64,000 bases of DNA from Deltaproteobacteria bacterium (GTDB lineage Bacteria; Desulfobacterota; Binatia; Binatales; Binataceae). Of the stretch, positions 41,464 through 49,168 are shown one piece after another. The translations under genes were made by a program, and so were the position numbers. Position 1 is the stretch's first letter. Each line of letters begins with the position of its first letter. The notes beneath the pieces are model-generated. The model had not been told where the DNA came from. It did not search any database and saw nothing but the letters and a program-made list of their open reading frames with translations. The stretch covers positions 124,001 to 188,000 of the forward strand of contig JAJXYF010000027.1 of assembly GCA_021780755.1 (NCBI GenBank), read 5' to 3'.

Positions 41464-42240
41464 CTAGAACTTGTCCTTCAACGCGCGAGTCGTCGCGAAG
41501 ATCACAACCGGGTCGCTGCCAATCGACGGATCGATTTTTTTCAGGCTCGCGCGCAATTCCGCGCTATCGGTCCGCAGGAACGGATTGATCTGTTTCTCGT
41601 CACCGATCGTTGACGGCACCGTGAAGTTCCCGGCTGCCCGCGTCTTCACCGCCCATTCATGCTTGGCCTTCAGCGCCGCGTTGTGCGGTTCGAGCGTCAG
41701 CGCGAATTGCAGGTTCTTCGCCGTGTATTCATGCCCGCAATAGACCTTGGTCGAATCGGGCAGCGCGGCCAGCTTGGCAAGCGATTCGACCATCGTATTC
41801 GCTTTGCCCTCGAACACGCGGCCACATCCCGCGATAAACAGCGTGTCGCCGGTGAAGACGGCGTCGAGTTGCGGGAAATGATACGCGACGTGGCCGTTGG
41901 TATGCGCCGGGATGCCGATCACGCGCCCCTTCAACGAGCCCACCGCGACGGTCGCGCCGTCGTCGATCTCGTCGGTCTGCGCCGGTATCCTGCCGCCCTC
42001 GGCGCGCGCGCCATAAACCCGCAGACCCGGTATCGCCCGCGCGAGGTCCTCGTTGCCGCCGACGTGATCGAAATGCCAATGCGTCGGCAGCACCGCCACC
42101 AGCTTCAGGCCCTGGCGCTTGACCTCGGTGAGCACCTTGTCGGCTTCCGAGCAGTCCACCACGCCACATTCTTTCGACGCGTCATCGACGACCAGGTATG
42201 CGTAATTGTCGGAGAGTTGCGGCACCGCGATTATCGCCAT
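41464..42240 (-). CDS. gloB: Hydroxyacylglutathione hydrolase (glyoxalase II) family
   Basis: The ATG at 42240 starts MAIIAVPQLSDNYAYLV and gives 258 residues. The metallo-beta-lactamase zinc ligands are THWHFDHVGG, GHVAYHF, FTGDTLFIAGCGR (Asp) and YCGHEYTAKNL; the C-terminal NPFLR segment binds glutathione in glyoxalase II. It splits S-lactoylglutathione to lactate and glutathione, completing methylglyoxal removal. The upstream codons of the open frame overlap fabI's end and are not used. Confidence 0.92.
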   Translation of the reverse strand: MAIIAVPQLSDNYAYLVVDDASKECGVVDCSEADKVLTEVKRQGLKLVAVLPTHWHFDHVGGNEDLARAIPGLRVYGARAEGGRIPAQTDEIDDGATVAVGSLKGRVIGIPAHTNGHVAYHFPQLDAVFTGDTLFIAGCGRVFEGKANTMVESLAKLAALPDSTKVYCGHEYTAKNLQFALTLEPHNAALKAKHEWAVKTRAAGNFTVPSTIGDEKQINPFLRTDSAELRASLKKIDPSIGSDPVVIFATTRALKDKF

Positions 42241-42302
42241 CGAAGCCTCCTGCGCGAGCGCGCCCGCGCGCCCCGCAATGTTTTCGCTCGTTCCCGTTCC
42301 GA

Positions 42303-43073
42303 TCATCCCATGATGTTGTAGCCGACGTCGACGTAAATCGTCTGGCCGGTGACGCCGCTCGACAAGTCGCTCAGCAGCACCGACGCCATCTTGCCGACTT
42401 CCTCGGGCTTCATCGCGCGCTTGAGCGGCGAGCGTTCCTCGACCTCGTGCGACATCGTGTGGTAATCGCGAATCGCCGACGAGGCGAGGGTGCGCGCGGG
42501 TGCCGCGCTGAGCGCGTTGACCCGGATGTTCTTCGGCCCGAGATCGAGTGCGAGATAGCGCACGCAGGCTTCCAGGGCCGCCTTCGCCACGCCCATCACA
42601 TTGTAGTTGGGGATCGCGCGCACCGCGCCCAGGTAGCTGAGCGTCACCACCGAGCCGCCGCCGCGCGCTTCCATCAGGGGCTCCGCCGCCCTCGCCAACG
42701 CGACCAGCGAGTAGGCGCTGATTTCGAGCGCGCGCCCGAAATTGATGCGGTTCACGTTGAGAAAGCGATCGCGCAGGTCTTCCCGATCGGCAAAGGCCAC
42801 CGCATGCACCAGCATGTCGAGGCCGCCCCAGAGTTGCTTGACGTCGGCGAAGACCTTGGCGATTTGATCGTCGTTGCCGACGTCGAGTTCGCCGACCACC
42901 TGCGCGTCGATTTGCTGCGCGAGCGGTCGCACGCGTTTTTCGAGGATCTCGCCCTGGAAGGTCAGCGCGATCTCGGCGCCCTGGCCGCGCAACTCCTGCG
43001 CGATCGACCAGGCGAGGCTTTTCTCATTGGCGACGCCGACGATCAGCGCGCGCTTGCCGTCCGCAATTCCCAT
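42303..43073 (-). CDS. fabI: Enoyl-[acyl-carrier-protein] reductase (NADH)
   Basis: FabI reduces trans-2-enoyl-ACP in each cycle of fatty-acid synthesis. The 256-residue SDR has the FabI form of the dinucleotide motif, IVGVANEKSLAWSIA, an active-site YLGAVRAIPNYNVMGVAKAAL with Tyr-x6-Lys spacing (part shown), LNVNRINFGRALEISAYS and a C-terminal TGQTIYVDVGYNIMG. It is the drug target of triclosan-type inhibitors. The end sits 62 bp from the gloB start, and both genes run the same way. Confidence 0.95.
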   Translation of the reverse strand: MGIADGKRALIVGVANEKSLAWSIAQELRGQGAEIALTFQGEILEKRVRPLAQQIDAQVVGELDVGNDDQIAKVFADVKQLWGGLDMLVHAVAFADREDLRDRFLNVNRINFGRALEISAYSLVALARAAEPLMEARGGGSVVTLSYLGAVRAIPNYNVMGVAKAALEACVRYLALDLGPKNIRVNALSAAPARTLASSAIRDYHTMSHEVEERSPLKRAMKPEEVGKMASVLLSDLSSGVTGQTIYVDVGYNIMG

Positions 43074-43200
43074 CCGGCGATCTCCTTTGTCACTTCACGA
43101 ACCCAACCTGCGCCGCCCGTGTCCGCGGCGGCGCACCATCGGGCGATCATACAACGATTCGTGAAAACTGATCGACTGCCGCGGAGGCGCCGCCGCCGCG

Positions 43201-43974
43201 TCAAACCGCGATCCGCATGCCGTCGTGCGCCATTTCGAGCTTGATCTCACCGTTACGATCGAGCACTTCGCGCCCGACGTGAGTCAGAATCATGCGCCCG
43301 ACGTCGAAGCGCGCGCGATTGGCGTCGAGTTGCGGATAGTTCATGTGGAAAGCGAGCTGCGTGCTCTCGAAGTAGGTGCATTCGCACAGGAACAGATCGG
43401 CGCCCGCGACGAACGGCAGCAGATCCTCGGTCCATCCGCTATCGCCCGAAAAGGCGAGCGACTTGCCGCCCATCTCGATCCGATAAGCCAGCGAAAAGTC
43501 GCGCTTCATGTGCGGCGTGCGCATCGCGCGAATCCGCGTCGGTCCGATCTTGACGTTGCTGCCGGGTTCGAGCACGACGAACTTGAGCTTGCTCAACAGG
43601 CGCGGGAGGTCGGGCTTGGTGCCGGGAAACATCGTGCGGAACAGGCGCCAGGTCCGCTCCTCGAGGTGCGGCGGTCCCACGATCGTCAAGGGCTTGCGGC
43701 GCGGACTCTCGTAGAGATACTCGAGCAGCAGAAACGGCATCCCGCCGAAATGATCGCCATGCAGATGGCTGATCAGGACCATGTCGATATCGGCGGGCTT
43801 GAAGTCCATCCGCTTCATCGCGCATAAGGAAGTTGGCCCGACCTCCATCATGATGCGGTAGCCGGGACTGTCGATCATGTAACCGGACTGGAAGCGGCCG
43901 TGGCTCGCGAAGGCGTCCCCGGTACCCAAAATCGTCAACTCAAGGCCCCCCGGCCCCAATGGCGATTTACGCAT
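43201..43974 (-). CDS. MBL-fold hydrolase, ribonuclease-Z-like
   Basis: The ATG at 43974 gives 257 residues beginning MRKSPLGPGGLELTILGTGDAF. The zinc ligands SHLHGDHFGGMPFLLLEYL, the acid in FSGDSGWTEDL and a late TPHMKRD histidine belong to the RNase Z/arylsulfatase-like metallo-beta-lactamases. LTILGTGDA is typical of the RNase Z set. No long exosite arm is evident, so it may be a general phosphodiesterase or lactonase-like enzyme. Start alternatives include ATG at 43992. Confidence 0.83.
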   Translation of the reverse strand: MRKSPLGPGGLELTILGTGDAFASHGRFQSGYMIDSPGYRIMMEVGPTSLCAMKRMDFKPADIDMVLISHLHGDHFGGMPFLLLEYLYESPRRKPLTIVGPPHLEERTWRLFRTMFPGTKPDLPRLLSKLKFVVLEPGSNVKIGPTRIRAMRTPHMKRDFSLAYRIEMGGKSLAFSGDSGWTEDLLPFVAGADLFLCECTYFESTQLAFHMNYPQLDANRARFDVGRMILTHVGREVLDRNGEIKLEMAHDGMRIAV

Positions 43975-44026
43975 AAACACTGTTATTATCATCGCGTCCG
44001 AGCAGAACCTAGCCGGGAGTAATTCC

Positions 44027-44986
44027 ATGAAGCAAATAAAGGTCGGCGTCGGTTTCGGTCTCTTTCGCCTAGGGATGCCTACGGCGGAGACGATTGCCCA
44101 TGTTGCCGAAAGTGCCGAAGAGTGGGGTCTCGATTCGTTCTGGCTCTCCGACCATCTGCTCGCGCCGTCGCCCGAACTCGACGTGGTCGCGACGCTTTCG
44201 CTGATCGCCTCGCGCACCTCGCGCATCAAGCTCGGACCGAGCGTGTTCCTGCTCAACCTGCGCCATCCGCTGATCACGGCCAAAGCCTTCGCGACGCTCG
44301 ACTACCTGTCGAACGGCCGGATGGTGATGGCCGTCGGCACCGGCGCAAATCTCGCCGATTACGCCGCGTGCGGCATCCCGACGGAAGGACGCGGGCGGCG
44401 CCTCGACGAGGGCATCATGGTGCTGCGCAAGGTCTGGACCGAGGCCAACGCGAGCTTCCACGGCAAGTTCTTCAATTTCGACAACGTCACGATCGAGCCG
44501 CGCCCGGCGCATCGCGATCACAACAATTCCGGGACCATCGATTTGTGGGTGGGCGGCAAATCCGACGCGGCGTTGAAGCGCACCGCCCGCCTCGGCGACG
44601 GCTTTTTCGCTTCGTTCCAGGCGCCCGACGAATTCGCGCGGAGCATGGAGACCATCCATCGCTACGCCGCCGAGGCCGGCCGCGCCAACGCGCACATCGA
44701 ATCGGGCCTGATCCTGCTATGCCGGCTCGCACCGACCCGCGAGCGCGCGATGGAAGAGATGCGCCCGATGCTCAATTCGATGGGCCGCGGCGGCGACGCC
44801 TTCCTGCAGCGCACCCTCTTCGGTTCGCCCGACGACATCATCGAGCGTCTGCAGGAGTATATCGATGTCGGCCTCGACAAGTTCGTGCTGTGGCCGGTCG
44901 CGGAGCCGAGCGCGTGGGCGGGCCAGATGGAGCTGATCGGGCGCGAGATCGCGAACCATTACGCACGCCTCGCCAAAGCCGCGTAG
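44027..44986 (+). CDS. LLM-class F420- or flavin-dependent oxidoreductase 3
   Basis: The 319-residue luciferase-like protein has WLSDHLLAPSPELD near 40, TSRIKLGPSVFLLNLRHPLITAK (part shown), GGRMVMAVGTGAN-like NGRMVMAVGTGANLADY and LWVGGKSDAALKRTARLGDGF. It is a different subgroup from the tandem pair at 21.6-23.4 kb. GGGAGTAATTCC precedes the ATG at 44027. It is divergent from the MBL gene. Substrate unknown. Confidence 0.85.
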   Translation: MKQIKVGVGFGLFRLGMPTAETIAHVAESAEEWGLDSFWLSDHLLAPSPELDVVATLSLIASRTSRIKLGPSVFLLNLRHPLITAKAFATLDYLSNGRMVMAVGTGANLADYAACGIPTEGRGRRLDEGIMVLRKVWTEANASFHGKFFNFDNVTIEPRPAHRDHNNSGTIDLWVGGKSDAALKRTARLGDGFFASFQAPDEFARSMETIHRYAAEAGRANAHIESGLILLCRLAPTRERAMEEMRPMLNSMGRGGDAFLQRTLFGSPDDIIERLQEYIDVGLDKFVLWPVAEPSAWAGQMELIGREIANHYARLAKAA

Positions 44987-45047
44987 GGACTTTGGCAGGG
45001 TCGGATGCATCTACTGAGCGCCGTCGTGGCGTGGTCCTGATGCGTGA

Positions 45048-47057
45048 TCAGGACTGTTCTTCTTCCTGCAGGAGAGCGGTCGGCAGGACGTCGGGCGCAA
45101 GATCTTCGAGGAAGCGCGACGGCCGCCCCATCACGTAGCCCATCGCGCGATCGAACATGTTTATCGGATACGACAGGTAGAGTTCGTCGCGCGCGCGGGT
45201 GCCGGCGACGTACATCAGCCGGCGCTCCTCCTCGATTTCCTCGACGCCCACACTCATCGGCCCGGGGAAGCGTCCTTCCGCCGCCCAAATCACGAACACC
45301 ACGCGCCATTCGAGTCCCTTGGCCGAATGGATCGTGCTGAGCGTGACGTAACCTTCGTCGGCCTCGACCGCGAGCACGTCGCCGATCGAATCGTTGGGCG
45401 GCTCCAGCGCCATATCGGCAAGCATCGAATCGAGGCTGCGGTAGCGCTCCGCGAGATTCTGAAAATGTTCGAGGTCGCGCTCGCGCTTGGGATAATCGTC
45501 GGGATAGGCCTCACGCATAATCGGCCCGTAGTAGTCCATCACCTCGGCGAGCTGATCGGCGGGACGGCGGCCCTCGGTGCGCAACTCGCCGAGCAGATTG
45601 CTCAGCCGCGCGCATCCGTCGAGTGCGGTCGCCGCGCGAATCCCGGAGTTCGCCGCACCCTCCATCAACGCCTTTTCCGGCTGCGGCGCCGCGATGATCT
45701 CCTCGATCAAACGCTCGGCGCGCCGATTGCCGACGCCGTTGACCAGTGTCAGGACGCGCATCCACGACACCGCATCGACCGGATTGGTGATTACCCGCAG
45801 ATGCGCCAGCACGTCCTTGATATGCGCGGTCTCGATAAACTTGAAGCCGCCGCGCTTGACGAACGGGATGTCGCGCCGCTGGAGCTCGAGTTCGAGATCG
45901 AAGGCGTGAAAGCTCGAACGGAACAGCACCGCAATTTCGCTCAGCTCGACGCCTTCCTCGCGCAGTTCCAGGATGCGCTGGGCGACGAAGCGCGACTGCG
46001 TATGCTCGTCCTGGGCGCGCACCAGCAGCGGACGGAGATCGCCCACGCGCTGGGTGAACAGCGCCTTGGTATATTTCTCGGAGGCGTGCGAAATAACTTC
46101 GTTGGCGAGATCGAGAATCCCCTGCAGCGAACGGTAATTCTCCTCCAGCTTGACCACCTTGGCACCGGGAAAGATCTGCGGAAAATCCAGGATGTTGCGG
46201 AAATTGGCGCCGCGAAACGAGTAGATCGACTGCGCGTCGTCGCCCACCGCCATCACGTTGCGATGGGTCATCGCGAGCAACTGCACCAGCTCCGCCTGGA
46301 TCAGGTTGGTGTCCTGGTATTCATCGATCATTATGTAGCGATATGTGTCAGAGAGGCGGCGACGGGTCGGCTCATGCTGCTGAAGGAGTTCGGCGAGGCG
46401 GTAGAGCAGGTCGTCGTAGTCGAGCATCGCGCGCTCGCGCTTGTAGTTTTCGTAGTTCGCGGCGAGCGCGAGGATTTCGGCCTCATGCTCCAGCAAGTGC
46501 GCGAAGTCGGCCTCGATCTCGTCCTTTAATTCGCGATGCTTATTGCGCGCCATGCTGATCGCTTCGGCGATCGTCGATTTCTTCGGAAAGCGCCGATCCT
46601 TCGACCCGAAGCCCATCCGCGTGCGCAGCAGATTAACCACGTCTTCCATGTCGGAGCGATCGAGGATGGTGAAGTTGGGCTTGAGTCCGATGGGCGTGCC
46701 GAAGTGCCGCAGCACGAGGTTGGCGAACGAATGAAAGGTGCCGCCGGCGACTTCGCCGCCGCGATCGCCAACCAGCCGCTCGACCCGCCGGAGCATCTCC
46801 TGCGCTGCCCGCCGCGTGAACGTCAGCAGCAGAATCGCGCCGGCCGGCACGCCGCTCTCGATCAGGCGCGCGACCCGGTAGATCAGCGTGCGCGTCTTGC
46901 CCGAGCCCGCGCCCGCCACTACCAGCATCGGACCGTCGCGATGAGTCACGGCGGCGAGCTGCGCCGCGTTCAGCAGTTCGGCGTATTTGATCCGGTAATT
47001 GCGCTCGTCCGCCGCTGCGTCGGGTGTCTTGCGAAGCTGGATGATTCTGTCGGCCAC
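45048..47057 (-). CDS. UvrD/Rep/PcrA-type ATP-dependent DNA helicase
   Basis: Superfamily 1 helicase of 669 residues. Motif Ia-I is VVAGAGSGKTRTLIYRV, motif II DEYQDTNLIQAELV, motif III VGDDAQSIYSFRGA, motif IV with LEENYRS and motif VI with VAGTRARDELYL. A GTG start at 47057 is used. The C-terminal Tudor-like region of UvrD/PcrA seems short. Such helicases clear DNA during repair and restart of forks. It ends head to head with an LLM gene. Confidence 0.9.
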   Translation of the reverse strand: MADRIIQLRKTPDAAADERNYRIKYAELLNAAQLAAVTHRDGPMLVVAGAGSGKTRTLIYRVARLIESGVPAGAILLLTFTRRAAQEMLRRVERLVGDRGGEVAGGTFHSFANLVLRHFGTPIGLKPNFTILDRSDMEDVVNLLRTRMGFGSKDRRFPKKSTIAEAISMARNKHRELKDEIEADFAHLLEHEAEILALAANYENYKRERAMLDYDDLLYRLAELLQQHEPTRRRLSDTYRYIMIDEYQDTNLIQAELVQLLAMTHRNVMAVGDDAQSIYSFRGANFRNILDFPQIFPGAKVVKLEENYRSLQGILDLANEVISHASEKYTKALFTQRVGDLRPLLVRAQDEHTQSRFVAQRILELREEGVELSEIAVLFRSSFHAFDLELELQRRDIPFVKRGGFKFIETAHIKDVLAHLRVITNPVDAVSWMRVLTLVNGVGNRRAERLIEEIIAAPQPEKALMEGAANSGIRAATALDGCARLSNLLGELRTEGRRPADQLAEVMDYYGPIMREAYPDDYPKRERDLEHFQNLAERYRSLDSMLADMALEPPNDSIGDVLAVEADEGYVTLSTIHSAKGLEWRVVFVIWAAEGRFPGPMSVGVEEIEEERRLMYVAGTRARDELYLSYPINMFDRAMGYVMGRPSRFLEDLAPDVLPTALLQEEEQS

Positions 47058-47131
47058 GGTGGCGCGAATTGTAGCACGGCTGACGCCGGCGTTGACGCGG
47101 CCTTCACTTACGGCACGGCCGGAACCTATTT

Positions 47132-47716
47132 TTACGGCACGGCCGGATCTTGCGGCGGACTCTTGAGGCCGTAGCGCTGGATGTCGTCGAGCACCTGGTC
47201 GATTGATTCGCCGGGGAACGCGCCGCCCGCCGGCCCACCGCCCGCGCCGGCATAAGCGCCTATATCGCCGGTCTGCGAATTGTCGGGCGTTCTCGCCGCC
47301 GAACCGGCCTGGCCGCCGCCGCTCTTCATCTTGCCAATTTCCGGCTGAATCACGATCCGGTTGACGACGTCGGGCCGCGGCGCGCCCAGGTAGGCGATCG
47401 CCTTGCTCTCGGCGTTGCTTTTGCCCATTTGCGTCGCGACATATCCGTACAGCACCAGCCGCCGGGCGCCGGTCGAGGCCGTTCCGATCTGCGCGCCGAC
47501 CAACGGCAAACGATTCTGCTTCAGGTAGTTGGTAAGCGATTCGCTCGCGGCGCTATCGACGGTGAATTCCTGTGCGATGGCGGCGGCCGGCATCGTCGTG
47601 ATCATCGGCACGATCGTAGTCGCGACGATCGCGACCGCCGCCATCGCTCCGAAGAAGCCGCGCGCAATTCGCATGACTCGGCGCGATATTTCCCACGTCC
47701 CGTTCACCAGGGTCAT
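47132..47716 (-). CDS. Hypothetical secreted protein
   Basis: The ATG at 47716 follows GGGAATAAG; a start at 47674 is possible. A signal peptide (hydrophobic stretch ending PAAAIAQEF) precedes a 150-residue mature region with NYLKQNRLPLVGAQIGT, a segment that alternates small residues and ends in a Gly/Ala/Pro-rich tail with the phrase GESIDQVLDDIQRYG. No family recognised. It sits 74 bp before the UvrD start on the same strand, so it may be its upstream operon partner. Confidence 0.5.
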   Translation of the reverse strand: MTLVNGTWEISRRVMRIARGFFGAMAAVAIVATTIVPMITTMPAAAIAQEFTVDSAASESLTNYLKQNRLPLVGAQIGTASTGARRLVLYGYVATQMGKSNAESKAIAYLGAPRPDVVNRIVIQPEIGKMKSGGGQAGSAARTPDNSQTGDIGAYAGAGGGPAGGAFPGESIDQVLDDIQRYGLKSPPQDPAVP

Positions 47717-47826
47717 CTTATTCCCGCGCGGGCGATCGCTCCATGCCGCCGGTCGCGACGGCCCAATGATCAAGCGCCGCGTCATCCGCACTGGAACTAG
47801 CGCTTACTCCTCCGTATAAATTTCGC

Positions 47827-48261
47827 ATGCGCAACGTTACTCGCAACGCAATCGCGGTTCTGTTGGTCTCCATGGTGTCGATCGTGGCCGGCGGATGCGC
47901 CACGCAGGAGACGCCCGTGCGGCACGCTCAGCGGATCGAGCCGATGCTGTCGGCCGCCGGCTTTCATGTGCTGCCCGCGGACACTCCGGCCCGCCTGGCG
48001 CAGTTGCAGAGCCTGACGCCGCTCAAGATGCGGTTCTTCCCGCACGACGGCCAGATGCACTATTGGTACGCCGACCCCTACTACTGCAATTGCATTTACA
48101 GCGGCAGCGAGAAGGCATACGGCGCGTATGAGCGGATCAAGCTGCAGGAGCAGATGGCGAGCCAGCAGGAGATGTCCGCGCAAATGAATGAGGACGCCGC
48201 CGCGCAGGAAAATATGAACTTCACGATGTGGCCGACCAGCGAGGTATTCTTCGGTGATTGA
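47827..48261 (+). CDS. Lipoprotein of unknown function
   Basis: The 144-residue product has a lipoprotein signal ending SIVAGGC (Cys24), a middle with MRFFPHDGQMHYWYADPYYCNC and a coiled Gln/Met-rich tail. The paired YYCNC cysteines are notable. A TATAAA at 47815-47820 lies only 6 nt before the ATG and there is no Shine-Dalgarno, so transcription may start at the first codon. It overlaps the next gene by 8 bp. Confidence 0.65.
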   Translation: MRNVTRNAIAVLLVSMVSIVAGGCATQETPVRHAQRIEPMLSAAGFHVLPADTPARLAQLQSLTPLKMRFFPHDGQMHYWYADPYYCNCIYSGSEKAYGAYERIKLQEQMASQQEMSAQMNEDAAAQENMNFTMWPTSEVFFGD

Positions 48262-49105
48262 CGAATCGATCTTCAAACATCATACCGTCGCGATCGAAGG
48301 CGTGCGGCTGCATTATGTGATCGCCGGGCGTGGCGATCCGGTGGTGTTGCTGCACGGATGGCCGCAGACGTGGTACGAATGGCGGCGCATCATTCCGGCG
48401 CTGGCCGAAAAGTACACGGTCATCGCGCCCGACCTGCGCGGTCTCGGCGATTCCTCAAAACCTCCCGGTGGGTACGACAAGCGCACCGTCGCCAACGACA
48501 TCTATCTGCTGGTGCGCAAACTCGGCTTTGAGCGGATTTACCTGGTCGGTCACGACTGGGGCGGGCCAACCGCCTACGCCTATGCCGCCGCCCATCCCGC
48601 TGACGTGCGCAAGCTCGCGATCCTCGACGTCTCGATCCCCAACGCGGCGTGGGAAAAATTCCCGATGTTCAATCGCCGCGGCACCTGGCACCTCACTTTT
48701 CACGGCGTGCGCGATCTGCCCGAGGCGATAATCGAGGGGCGCGAGCGCACCTACCTGAACTGGTTTTATCGCACCGCCGCATATAATCCGGGCGCGATCA
48801 CCGAGGCGGAGATCGACGAATACGTGCGCTGCTATTCGGCGCCCGGCGGTTTGCGCGCGGGCTTCGAGTACTATCGCGCGATCCTGACGGATATCGAGCA
48901 CAATAAGGAAAACGCCAAGTCCAGGCTCAAGATGCCGGTGCTGGCACTCGGCGGCGATCGCGGCTTCGGACAAGCACCGCTCATGTCGATGCGCGAGTTG
49001 GCCGCTGACGTGCGCGGTGGCGTGATCGAAAACTGCGGTCATTGGATCGTCGAGGAGCAAACGGAATACCTGACGCAACAACTGCTCACCTTCTTCAGCG
49101 AGTAA
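48254..49105 (+). CDS. Alpha/beta-hydrolase, haloalkane dehalogenase/epoxide hydrolase-like
   Basis: The GTG at 48254 gives 283 residues. LLHGWPQTWYEWRRI (oxyanion), APDLRGLGDSSKP, LVGHDWGGPTAYAYA with an Asp nucleophile and ENCGHWIVEEQ with the catalytic His are clear. Asp as nucleophile fits a dehalogenase, epoxide or fluoroacetate hydrolase. A lid with NWFYRTAAYNPGAI contains tyrosine. It overlaps the lipoprotein stop by 8 bp, a coupled pair. Confidence 0.85.
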   Translation: MIDESIFKHHTVAIEGVRLHYVIAGRGDPVVLLHGWPQTWYEWRRIIPALAEKYTVIAPDLRGLGDSSKPPGGYDKRTVANDIYLLVRKLGFERIYLVGHDWGGPTAYAYAAAHPADVRKLAILDVSIPNAAWEKFPMFNRRGTWHLTFHGVRDLPEAIIEGRERTYLNWFYRTAAYNPGAITEAEIDEYVRCYSAPGGLRAGFEYYRAILTDIEHNKENAKSRLKMPVLALGGDRGFGQAPLMSMRELAADVRGGVIENCGHWIVEEQTEYLTQQLLTFFSE

Positions 49106-49168
49106 GCGCCGCGCGCCGCAGCCGATCCGTTCGCTTGATTTGGCGCGCAGGCTTGCGATTATACCGCC

